A stretch of DNA of 64,000 bases, from contig NZ_FOKL01000008.1 of the NCBI RefSeq assembly GCF_900112025.1, positions 1-64,000 of the forward strand, in the 5' to 3' direction. Position 1 is the stretch's first letter; each line of letters begins with the position of its first letter. Origin of the DNA: Janthinobacterium sp. 344. Lineage in GTDB: Bacteria; Pseudomonadota; Gammaproteobacteria; Burkholderiales; Burkholderiaceae_D. Below the pieces are notes generated by a model. The model had not been told where the DNA came from and ran no database searches. It saw only the letters and a program-made list of their open reading frames with translations. Shown in pieces: positions 1 through 7,822 of the stretch. The position numbers and the translations under genes are program-made.

Positions 1-90
1 CGCTTTTGCCTCAGCTACCGCTTTTGCCTCAGCTACCGCTTTTGCCTCAGCTACCGCTTTTGCCTCAGCTACCGCTTTTGCCTCAGCTAC
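1..90. repeat. 18-bp perfect tandem repeat, five copies
   Basis: Five uninterrupted copies of an 18-bp unit (CGCTTTTGCCTCAGCTAC). The period is a multiple of three and each copy encodes VAEAKA on the minus strand, so copy-number change would lengthen or shorten the protein without shifting the frame. The array may continue left of the window. Confidence 0.95.
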
Positions 91-303
91 CGCTTCTTTT
101 TTTGAAGCTAACTCACAATCACAATTGCTAGTTTCCCCCACCTCATTATGAACACTTGGGCTTACCGGACCTATTTCCGTAAGCTGATTAGACTCGGATT
201 GATGGTCAGGACTGCATGCCGGTGGGGAAGCGACATTACAGCCCATAAAAACATAATAACACATTAAAAACAAAAATACAATACATATATAAAAATTCAA
301 CAT
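1..303 (-). CDS. Predicted lipoprotein with hexapeptide repeats (partial)
   Basis: The frame opens at ATG 303-301 and stays open to base 1, so the gene is cut by the window edge (101 codons visible). Residues 1-21 are strongly hydrophobic and end in FMGC, a lipoprotein-type cleavage box that would make Cys22 the lipidated residue. A polar Ser/Glu/Asn/Pro-rich linker with several Cys follows. From residue 72 the protein is five perfect copies of VAEAKA, a heptad-like Ala/Glu/Lys pattern expected to form a helix. There is no clear Shine-Dalgarno sequence. The coding region is AT-richer than the backbone, suggesting transfer. Function is not recognised; a periplasm-facing or surface lipoprotein on a helical stalk is an inference. 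Confidence 0.6.
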   Translation of the reverse strand, partial: MLNFYICIVFLFLMCYYVFMGCNVASPPACSPDHQSESNQLTEIGPVSPSVHNEVGETSNCDCELASKKEAVAEAKAVAEAKAVAEAKAVAEAKAVAEAKA

Positions 304-744
304 CCCGCTAGAGATCGCATATTGTTCATCATTCGGACCAGCATTTCATATCAAATCGCCCACAAAAGAAAAACAAGCGACGATCCATTTTATTAAATAG
401 CTGCATTTAAGCCGGATTACTTAAAGGGAGAGTGGACGTCAAAAATATCCATATCCTTTCGGCCAAATTAGCTTCCAGAAAATTTCTCATCGAACAATCC
501 AGCGGCCGTGGGGTTTTCCTACGACCACTACGCCAAAGCATAAGAATATTTTTTCAACACTAGTCTTCGTCGTTACTCCTTGAAATTACCATGATAGCGT
601 AGTCACGCTTATCCCTGAAAGTCAGATCGTCGCCTTTGACGTTGTTGATACTGGTTGGGCATAGTACCTCTTCCTGATTCGCAATGTGGTGAACAGTGAG
701 CATGAAAATACCTGTCGAAACGTCACAGATTCTCGCAACCGCCA
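304..744. other. Intergenic stretch, no convincing gene
   Basis: No supported gene. The only point of interest is ATG 702, which opens a short frame (MKIPVETSQILATAS) running up to the HNH gene in a different frame; it may be the original N-terminus of that gene, lost by a frameshift near 740. Confidence 0.5.
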
Positions 745-1629
745 GTGCTGACGCCCCGCCAGCTGATTGAGAGTGCACACCTGTCAGCCCTAGCAAAAAA
801 CAAACTTGCCTTGACTCAATCATTTCATATTGTTAAGGTAACAGCAGATAAATTTACGGTCACACAGCAGGCTTTTATGGCGACGAACTGGGAGAGTATC
901 TTTGATAATTTTGGCATCAAGGCAGTTAGCAAAACCGATAAGAGCCACCACGCCTATGTCCCCAACGCCGCACAGCGCCGGGCCATTCTGGCGGCCGGTA
1001 TTCGTCCCGCGAAAAGCCGTCCGGCACCACCACTCAACATAACTGTCCTGCTGGACGACGCCCGTACCACTGTCGTCAGCGGCTATTACCATGCCATCCG
1101 ATCCACGGATGCAAAACGCCAGCCTGAACCGCGCATGGGGCAAGCGTTTATTACGGCCTGGCTGGAAACAGGAGATGAAGTCTTAATTGGAAACATTGGC
1201 ACCCAGCTGTTCACTCTTAAAGTGAGCGGCAACCTGACGGCCGATGAAAACCTCATCGTGAAGGTCGCACAAAGATGTACCCGCAAGACCATTATTGCCA
1301 GGGCTCAGGCTGCATCTGGCGTGCCAGAAAAACGAGCAACTACACGTATCGAATTCAGACGGAATCCATTTGTCGTTTTGGCGGCATTGGTACGCGCAGA
1401 CAATCAGTGTGAATTACCGGACTGCCGCCATGAGCTATTCACAAGAGACGACGGGAGTTTTTACCTTGAGGTACATCATCTCGTCTCTCTGAGCGAAGGT
1501 GGAGACGACAGTCTGCTTAACGTTGCAGCACTTTGCCCTCATTGCCATCGGGAACTTCACTCCGGCGCAGAGCGAACAACCCTGCGGGCCACACTTCAGC
1601 ATCACATCACCGGAAAATTATTTCCTTAG
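745..1629 (+). CDS. HNH endonuclease-domain protein
   Basis: A 294-residue protein with a C-terminal HNH nuclease domain. The zinc-binding and catalytic positions visible are Cys222 and Cys227, His244-His245 (EVHHLV), Asn259, Cys264 and Cys267 (CPHC) and His272. The N-terminal 200 residues are not recognised. The start is GTG at 745, with no good Shine-Dalgarno; an upstream ATG at 702 in another frame would give a more natural N-terminus if there is a one-base frameshift. The gene ends 20 bp before an EcoRII-type endonuclease on the same strand, so the two are probably co-transcribed. This suggests a restriction role, for example a second nuclease of the island; a McrA-like function is possible but unproven. 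Confidence 0.75.
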   Translation: MLTPRQLIESAHLSALAKNKLALTQSFHIVKVTADKFTVTQQAFMATNWESIFDNFGIKAVSKTDKSHHAYVPNAAQRRAILAAGIRPAKSRPAPPLNITVLLDDARTTVVSGYYHAIRSTDAKRQPEPRMGQAFITAWLETGDEVLIGNIGTQLFTLKVSGNLTADENLIVKVAQRCTRKTIIARAQAASGVPEKRATTRIEFRRNPFVVLAALVRADNQCELPDCRHELFTRDDGSFYLEVHHLVSLSEGGDDSLLNVAALCPHCHRELHSGAERTTLRATLQHHITGKLFP

Positions 1630-1649
1630 AGCAAACCAAAAAAGAGAAT

Positions 1650-2891
1650 ATGAAACAAGGATATCTGTCCCAATACTTCGAAGGAGTAGCAGTAAAACGT
1701 CTGAGCCGTGTCGAAGCAGACATCCTCACATCAAACCAGCACGAATTCAACGGGGTCGAGGGTTTACGCGCGCTCCTGGGGGAGCCAGACGGAAAGGTCA
1801 GGTATCTGGCAGATACCATTTACCTTAACGATGATGACGACAGCGCCACGACGGAAGAAAGTATTTTTACCTGGTATGACGCGCGCCAGAGAGCCCGGCT
1901 GCAGCGCGGGGTCAATCGCTGGGAATATCGCCTGTATTTCCCAACCACCAGAGCATCCGGCATGGCAGCAGCCGGTGATCTTCTTGTCATTGCAAAGCAG
2001 CAGAACGGTCGGTTGCTGGTGATTATTGCTGAGAAAGACTCTGGCATTGGCAGCCAGATCGAGTGGCTGTTTGGGACAGCTAATCTTGATCAATCCGGAT
2101 TCTTCGTCAAATCTGAGCTGGATGAACAGCGCGACCGCATTGAGTTTACCTCACGCATCATTCTCGAGAGTATAGGCATCGCCGTAGAAACGACAGCGCC
2201 TGCCTACCTTGACATTATGCTGGAGAAATTCGGACCTAAATTCCCCACGACGCGTGAATTCTCCGCCTACGCGCGCTCAACCCTGCCCCACGTTGATCCA
2301 AAGAACTCTCCGGATGATGTGCTCATGGCGTGGATGGAGCAGGAGGAAATTCTCTTCCGCACGCTTGAGTCACATCTCATTGCAGCCCGGCTGGCATCCG
2401 GATTTGGCGACGCTGGCACAGGCATTGATGTAGAGGGCTTTATGAAGTTTTCTTTATCTGTGCAGAACAGGCGGAAAAGCCGCGTCGGCCTGGCATTTGA
2501 AAACCATCTTGAGGTTTTGTTCGCTGCTAACGGGGTACGCTTCACCCGTACTGCGGTGACCGAGAACAAAGCTAAACCAGACTTCCTGTTCCCGGGCGTC
2601 GCGGAATACAGCAATACTGACTTCGCCGCGGAGCAACTGACTATGCTCGGGGTCAAATCTACCTGCAAAGATCGCTGGCGCCAGGTACTGGCCGAAGCCG
2701 ACCGTATTTCGCACAAGCACCTGATCACCCTGGAACCAGCAATATCGGGGCAACAAACAGACGAAATGGCCAGCAAAAATCTGCAGCTGGTAGTACCGCA
2801 ACAACTGCATAACACATACAGCCAGAGCCAGCGTGAATGGCTGATGAATCTGTCCAGTTTCATAGCACTACTGCATCAGAGGCAACCCTAG
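1650..2891 (+). CDS. EcoRII-type type II restriction endonuclease
   Basis: A 413-residue protein whose C-terminal half is the EcoRII catalytic domain: FENHLEVLF, then KPDFLFPG with the metal-binding Asp, then GVKSTCKDRW with the K-x3-K pair, and a conserved tail with LVVP and LH. EcoRII cleaves at CCWGG. The N-terminal half does not look like the classical EcoRII effector domain, so allosteric behaviour may differ. The start at ATG 1650 is chosen because AAAGAG lies just upstream and earlier codons overlap the HNH gene. The matching methyltransferase (Dcm family) and Vsr lie on the opposite strand at 4302-6150. CCWGG specificity is inferred from the methylase family. It is a cytoplasmic defence enzyme. 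Confidence 0.88.
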   Translation: MKQGYLSQYFEGVAVKRLSRVEADILTSNQHEFNGVEGLRALLGEPDGKVRYLADTIYLNDDDDSATTEESIFTWYDARQRARLQRGVNRWEYRLYFPTTRASGMAAAGDLLVIAKQQNGRLLVIIAEKDSGIGSQIEWLFGTANLDQSGFFVKSELDEQRDRIEFTSRIILESIGIAVETTAPAYLDIMLEKFGPKFPTTREFSAYARSTLPHVDPKNSPDDVLMAWMEQEEILFRTLESHLIAARLASGFGDAGTGIDVEGFMKFSLSVQNRRKSRVGLAFENHLEVLFAANGVRFTRTAVTENKAKPDFLFPGVAEYSNTDFAAEQLTMLGVKSTCKDRWRQVLAEADRISHKHLITLEPAISGQQTDEMASKNLQLVVPQQLHNTYSQSQREWLMNLSSFIALLHQRQP

Positions 2892-3017
2892 GATCTATCT
2901 CATCAACAACGCGCTGATTTGTGCGAACGGCGGATATGCTGCAGCGTCTGAGCGGGAGCACTTCGCGCATCACATGAAAGGTCAAGTCTGTGCGTTGGGC
3001 GGCTGCCGCATGCCGGT

Positions 3018-4166
3018 TTACGAAGACTGAGCTTTTTTCGCCATCCGGGTAACGTGCCTGCCCTCAAAGTCAAAAGTGAGCTGCACCCGCACGCTGTCAG
3101 TGTACGAGCCGGAATCACTGCCGAAGGTCCATGTGAGGCCAGATACGTTGTCAGGCTTCAGGTCAAGCAAAACCACGTGCGTGTCCCGCTTTCTGGACAA
3201 TGACGGACTCAGGACGTTCGCCAGGTCATCAATGGCGGCCCATTGCTTTTGCCCGCCGCGCTCTCTCGTCCAGTCCCATATAAAATAGTTGAATCCCACA
3301 CCGCATTCATCGCAAAGCTGCAGTGTCCTGTAGTGAACCAGATCAAGGCCAAAGCAGCTCTTCCGGCTCCATTCCAGATTACGGGCTGAACGTTCGCGGG
3401 AAAAGATTTCCTGAGCCTCCTCAGACGACCTTGCGGACAAGAGACACTCAGCGATCTCAAATGCATCAGTTACCAGATCATGCGGACATGCTGTCTGACC
3501 GCCAAGGTGTGTCAACCGCCCGAGTGCAGGATTCTTTCTCTTAAATTCTACAACTACCGGATTCCCTGCCTCAGTAACTGCAATAATATCAACATCTCCG
3601 GGGCTGGGAAGCCCGAAATTCATGAGGCAGCGGGTTACGAACAGCAACTCCAGCTCATCAACGCTCATGTCCCCGAACCAATCGGCGTACTCCTGAAGCG
3701 CAAAGGCCCTTGAGCCCCGCGGCCCCAGACCCCGCCTTATTGCGGCCACAATCTCTGTCTCATACTTGCGGGCCAGCTCTGTTTTCTCCGGTATTCGGCC
3801 CCCTGGAGAAAACTCCATGATATCGACGCTTAATGCTCCTGCCTCCAACTGACCTGGCAAACGGACATCAATAATTTGAATGGAAAAATACCGATGCTCA
3901 GCCGGAAGGCTATCAATAAACTTTTGCGCAGTCGCCGAAAGCACCGGCCGAGACTTATACACCTTGAACCAGTGTCGCGTCTGGTCTTTCGAAGCGGCCT
4001 TTATGTAGAGCCAGCCAAACTCGGGAGATCCAAGTTTGTGCCTGCTTTCGAGCTGAAAAAATAAGCTGGTCGAAAAGCATATTTCAAACAATAATCCCGG
4101 AACGCGCTTTTTTGTTTTTCGTTCAAGGTCCAGAATTCCCTGGATCAATTCATGCTTTTCATTCAT
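3018..4166 (-). CDS. PD-(D/E)XK nuclease-like protein of unknown role
   Basis: A 382-residue protein I cannot assign to a named family. Residues 191-209 (GDVDIIAV, then VVVEFKRK) fit a PD-(D/E)XK nuclease core: Asp191/Asp193, then Glu207-x-Lys209 on the next strand. It lies between the EcoRII-type enzyme (convergent, 126 bp away) and vsr (same strand, 135 bp upstream), so it is part of the restriction island. It could be a second restriction endonuclease, a DNA-repair-type nuclease, or an anti-phage effector. No membrane segment or signal peptide is seen. The nuclease call rests on one motif and should be treated as tentative. Confidence 0.7.
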   Translation of the reverse strand: MNEKHELIQGILDLERKTKKRVPGLLFEICFSTSLFFQLESRHKLGSPEFGWLYIKAASKDQTRHWFKVYKSRPVLSATAQKFIDSLPAEHRYFSIQIIDVRLPGQLEAGALSVDIMEFSPGGRIPEKTELARKYETEIVAAIRRGLGPRGSRAFALQEYADWFGDMSVDELELLFVTRCLMNFGLPSPGDVDIIAVTEAGNPVVVEFKRKNPALGRLTHLGGQTACPHDLVTDAFEIAECLLSARSSEEAQEIFSRERSARNLEWSRKSCFGLDLVHYRTLQLCDECGVGFNYFIWDWTRERGGQKQWAAIDDLANVLSPSLSRKRDTHVVLLDLKPDNVSGLTWTFGSDSGSYTDSVRVQLTFDFEGRHVTRMAKKAQSS

Positions 4167-4301
4167 GCAGCAATTATCAGAACTATAAGTAAAACGGGTT
4201 ACATTTCAAGGGTCAACTGCCCTTTCTCGCGATAATTTCTGGCTGACGGTCAGGTGGCTCAGTCAGCAGAGCCTGTCAATTCCGCATCGGTATTTCTCAG
4301 A

Positions 4302-4784
4302 TCAGGGCGGTGCAACCTCGATATGAGATACACTCAGGAATTGACTTTCCGGCGCTGGGGAATTATCCCTTATCCATGCTTCGAGCTGGTCACCAAGAGC
4401 AACCGGGGCCTGCTTCAGTCGCCCCTTGAGGGCACACTCCCAGACAACCAGAACACGCCAGCCTCCCACGCGAAGCTGCTGCATTGCACGTAAATCCCGC
4501 TCAAGATTCTGCCCGATCTTCTCAGCCCAGAACTCCCTCCTTACCTGTGGGAGTTTAAACAGATAACAGCCATGTCCATGCCAGAAGCAACCATGCATGA
4601 ACACAGCAACGCGATACTTAGGCAGCACAATATCCGGCTTGCCTGGCATATCTGCGACATGCAAACGAAAACGAAAGCCGCGGGAAAACAGCAGCTTTCG
4701 CAACATCATCTCCGGCACAGTGTTCTTACTGCGGATAGACCGCATATTTCTACTGCGGCGTTCCGGACTGTGAACATCGGTCAT
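4302..4784 (-). CDS. vsr: Very short patch repair (Vsr) mismatch endonuclease
   Basis: A 160-residue Vsr-family protein. Recognisable family blocks are RSRNMRSIRSKNT, FRFRLHVADMPGKPDIVLP (with the catalytic Asp) and AVFMHGCFWHGHGC (zinc-site His/Cys). Vsr nicks 5' of T in T:G mismatches made when 5-methylcytosine deaminates, protecting CCWGG sites from C-to-T mutation. The ATG at 4784 is one base after the dcm stop codon (4788-4786), so the two are translationally coupled, as in the E. coli dcm-vsr arrangement. Length is typical for the family. Confidence 0.95.
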   Translation of the reverse strand: MTDVHSPERRSRNMRSIRSKNTVPEMMLRKLLFSRGFRFRLHVADMPGKPDIVLPKYRVAVFMHGCFWHGHGCYLFKLPQVRREFWAEKIGQNLERDLRAMQQLRVGGWRVLVVWECALKGRLKQAPVALGDQLEAWIRDNSPAPESQFLSVSHIEVAPP

Positions 4785-4785
4785 T

Positions 4786-6150
4786 TCAGGCTGCTAAACG
4801 GCCGCTCTTTAACTTCTCAGCAGCCACCTTCCCCTTGATGACCCTGTCTTTCATCAACATTGCCACTGCCCGGAATACCGGAACAACAACAGAATTTCCA
4901 AACTGCTTATAAGTCTGCATATCCGAAGCCGGCATACGGAAGGCAGATTCGCCAGGCGCATCATACCCCATCAGGCGGGCACATTCGCGCGGAGTAAGCC
5001 GGCGAGGACGATTTTTCTGATTTAACGGATGATTAAAATCAAGTTCAGGATCAAATCCACGATCGATCAGAATTTCAGATCCGTCTTTATAATATCGTGC
5101 GGACAAAGTGCGGGTAATGTCGTGCGGCCTGACCAGGCCATATCCGAAACCATTGCCCTTTGCCTTATGCTTAATAGAATAATTAAAGAGGTATTCCCAC
5201 AGTTTCGGAGTCAGGACATATTTTTCATCATATTTAGCATCAAGTATGTCGCCTAAAGCCGGGCGCCTCTCTGGATAATGCCTGGCCACATCGCGCAGCG
5301 TAAAACCACTGTGAACATCGAGATCCCTGCGAAAACCAACCAGCACAATACGTTCACGATGCTGGGGAACAAAATGGCTGCCATCAATAATCTTCGGATC
5401 GTCAGTACCCATACTATCAGCGTCTGCAACCGAATAGCCCAGTTCATCAAGTGCCTTCATAATCACACGGAATGTATTTCCTTTATCATGGCTCTTTAAA
5501 TTTTTGACGTTCTCCAGAACAAAGGCAACAGGTCGCTTGGCAGCGATAATACGCGCCACATCAAAAAACAATGTACCCTGCGTATCACACTCAAAACCAT
5601 GCTTGCGGCCCAGCGAATTCTTCTTCGAAACACCGGCAATTGAAAAGGGCTGACACGGGAATCCCGCAAGAAGCACATCATGATCAGGAATTTCCAAATC
5701 AATATGACGATAAGCCTCACCTTCAGAAACATCCTCTTTATCACTGAGCGTAACTTCCCGGATATCAGCGTTAAACTTGTGGTAAGCTGGATCACTGTAG
5801 TGATTCGCCTTATAAGTCCTGACCGCATAGGGATTCCACTCACTGGTAAAAACACAGCGCCCGCCCGCATCTTCAAAGCCGCGCCGGATGCCACCGATGC
5901 CTGCGAAAAGATCGATAAAATCAAATTCTGCAGGTTTACGGCGTGATGGCGGCTGCGGCAACAGGCTGCGTAGCTGCAGGAACTCTGCCTCACTCAACGC
6001 CTGATCAGTCTTGCCGCTCATCAGAAGCTTGAGCGAATCTCTGGACCATGTCCCTGGAGAAATTTGGTTAAGCTCCTCAGCCACTCTTTTCAGGTCATAG
6101 CTTTCCAACACCTGCGACAGCAGCGCCAGATCTTCACTCTTGTGTTCCAT
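4786..6150 (-). CDS. dcm: DNA cytosine-C5 methyltransferase, Dcm type (CCWGG)
   Basis: A 454-residue protein closely resembling E. coli Dcm from end to end. Seen in order: an N-terminal helical segment before residue 70; motif [11 protein letters not shown]; motif IV with catalytic Cys in GFPCQPFS; motif VI ENV; motif VIII QHRERI; the target-recognition region with [11 protein letters not shown]; and motif [10 protein letters not shown]. It would methylate the inner cytosine of CCWGG and protect against the EcoRII-type enzyme at 1650. ATG 6150 is preferred over 6192 because GAGAAGAG lies 7 bp upstream. It is coupled to vsr. A LexA-box-like palindrome lies about 100 bp upstream of the start. 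Confidence 0.95.
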   Translation of the reverse strand: MEHKSEDLALLSQVLESYDLKRVAEELNQISPGTWSRDSLKLLMSGKTDQALSEAEFLQLRSLLPQPPSRRKPAEFDFIDLFAGIGGIRRGFEDAGGRCVFTSEWNPYAVRTYKANHYSDPAYHKFNADIREVTLSDKEDVSEGEAYRHIDLEIPDHDVLLAGFPCQPFSIAGVSKKNSLGRKHGFECDTQGTLFFDVARIIAAKRPVAFVLENVKNLKSHDKGNTFRVIMKALDELGYSVADADSMGTDDPKIIDGSHFVPQHRERIVLVGFRRDLDVHSGFTLRDVARHYPERRPALGDILDAKYDEKYVLTPKLWEYLFNYSIKHKAKGNGFGYGLVRPHDITRTLSARYYKDGSEILIDRGFDPELDFNHPLNQKNRPRRLTPRECARLMGYDAPGESAFRMPASDMQTYKQFGNSVVVPVFRAVAMLMKDRVIKGKVAAEKLKSGRLAA

Positions 6151-6192
6151 GTGTTCTCTTCTCGGAAATCTGTATAACAACCAATCAAGCAT

Positions 6193-6793
6193 TCTACCGA
6201 TCGTGGCCTAAAAAGCCAACGAGGGAAAATTCCGCCGACAAGCGGACATTGTACTGTATATTAACCCAGTATCACACTACATACAGTCTACGGGCCAGCC
6301 TGGACTGCGGGATACCTGCTGCTAAGTCGCTTTGTAGCGCGGCTTGGCCAAGTCGATGCCATTGAAGAGAATAAAGCGGTCGCCCCGCCGGCGCAACAGA
6401 CTAAATGTAGCCATCTCCGCACATCCATAACGATGAAGGCCTGGATACTATTACCATCGGGATATGATAACGCCGCCCGCGCCGACTCGACGTAGTCAAC
6501 CTGCACTCCCGCCCGCGCGGTCGCCTCGGCGGCCGCAGTCGGTCAGGACTGCCGAAAACGGGCAGATTTGGATTGCAAAAAGCACCAAAGCAACTCGGTT
6601 GACGATACCGCCTCGCTTTGGAACCCCATATCTTTAGTACGCGCCTCCAATCGCCGGTAATTCGAGGGCCGCAAGGCGCACTCTCTGTTAAAGAAGTTAA
6701 TCTTTAAGCGTACAACTAGCCGTCGGGCTGAAGATTTGTATGCAGGGGTGAGGCGCCAGCAGTCAGTCTTCCAACGAATCACGCAAGAGACGC
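6193..6793. other. Intergenic region, no gene seen
   Basis: About 600 bp with only short frames lacking ribosome sites or recognisable motifs. It holds the putative dcm promoter region and a LexA-like box at 6252-6271. It separates the restriction island from the GTPase operon, both on the minus strand. Confidence 0.6.
6252..6271 (-). promoter_or_regulatory. LexA/SOS-box-like palindrome upstream of dcm
   Basis: On the minus strand the site reads TACTGGGTTAATATACAGTA. It differs from the CTGT-N8-ACAG SOS consensus by one base in the left half, and the flanking TA is kept on both sides. It lies about 100 bp upstream of the dcm start. No experiment is implied; a chance match is possible. Confidence 0.35.
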
Positions 6794-7813
6794 CTATCGG
6801 AACAGCTGCATTCCCAAGAGAGCCAATGTAGAAGCGAAGCTCAGGACGCATACCGCGGTCAGCCACTTTGTTCGGGCCTGGAACGGAGCAAGCTGGAGTG
6901 CGAGTTGCTGCTGGACGATGGCTGTGACCAGTGCCTGCTGGGCTTCAGACATGGCTTGGTGCTGACGAGCGACTTCCTTGGCCGCCCCGTCGATCACGGC
7001 GGCGAGCGACTCGAAATGCGGCATGAGCCCCGGGTGCAAGGTATCGATCCGTTCGCATAGTTGGGTCCGCTGATGGTCGAGTTTTTGCGTCAGTCCGTTC
7101 AATTCCCGGTTGAGTTGGTCAGCCGCCGCGTGTTCCTGGTCGCGTATGATGCCCAGGTCGGTGTCAACCTTGGCAACGACCTGTGCGGCTGCCGCGAGAT
7201 TGTCGCAGGTAGCACGCGTCTTGATGTCAATCTTCTCAAGCATCGTCGCCGTTTTTGCCAAACCTTCGTCGAGATGTGCCTGCCCCTGCTCGAGCCTTAC
7301 GGCCACGCCGCCCAGTTCCTGACTCAGCTGATTGGCGACTGCCAGCTGTTGTGCACGCACTGCGCCGAGTCCATCCTCGACGCGGGTAAAGTCGCGTCCC
7401 ATCTCGATAATGGTCGTACCTGCTGCATCAGCCTTCGTGTCCAGTTGCGCAAGCATGCCGTCAGCCCGCAGCAGAAATTCCTGCATAATCCCGTCGCGTT
7501 CCGCCTGACCCGCAGTGTGCCGGCCCAGATCTTCTTTCAACACGTCCATCCCGTCCCTGACTTCACCGAATCGGCGGTTCATGCGCGTGCCCTGCCCTTC
7601 CAGTGCGTCGATTAGCCCAGCCTCCACGGCTTGTGCCGCTTTCGCATTGGCCTGCTGGACGGCGTCAAGCTGCATCTTGAGCTCGCCGAGCGTCTTGTAC
7701 AGCGGATCGAGCGGGTGTTTCATCACGCGTGTCAGGAGTTCCGCCATGGCCTGCTCCTGCTCCTTGATGCCGCGCTGGATTTCTTCGTGTTGTTTGTGTG
7801 CGTCGCGTTTCAT
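6794..7813 (-). CDS. Coiled-coil, tail-anchored membrane protein of GTPase operon
   Basis: A 339-residue protein, almost entirely helical and rich in Gln, Ala, Glu and Asp with a heptad-like pattern over residues 1-300, ending in one hydrophobic segment (about 316-338, WLTAVCVLSFASTLALL). This predicts a long coiled coil anchored in the inner membrane by its C-terminus with the bulk in the cytoplasm. It starts 9 bp after the stop of the 645-residue GTPase gene and is the third gene of the operon. The resemblance to tethering or methyl-accepting-type helical proteins is only structural. I do not recognise the family; a membrane scaffold for the two dynamin-like GTPases is inferred from context. 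Confidence 0.75.
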   Translation of the reverse strand: MKRDAHKQHEEIQRGIKEQEQAMAELLTRVMKHPLDPLYKTLGELKMQLDAVQQANAKAAQAVEAGLIDALEGQGTRMNRRFGEVRDGMDVLKEDLGRHTAGQAERDGIMQEFLLRADGMLAQLDTKADAAGTTIIEMGRDFTRVEDGLGAVRAQQLAVANQLSQELGGVAVRLEQGQAHLDEGLAKTATMLEKIDIKTRATCDNLAAAAQVVAKVDTDLGIIRDQEHAAADQLNRELNGLTQKLDHQRTQLCERIDTLHPGLMPHFESLAAVIDGAAKEVARQHQAMSEAQQALVTAIVQQQLALQLAPFQARTKWLTAVCVLSFASTLALLGMQLFR

Positions 7814-7822
7814 GATTGGACC

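Noticed and set aside
1-90. CRISPR-like repeat array
   Set aside because: The 18-bp units are contiguous with no spacers, and they encode a hexapeptide repeat in a longer gene.
6288-6866. Small minus-strand frames downstream of the GTPase operon
   Set aside because: They lack ribosome sites and family motifs, and one overlaps the coiled-coil gene in another frame.
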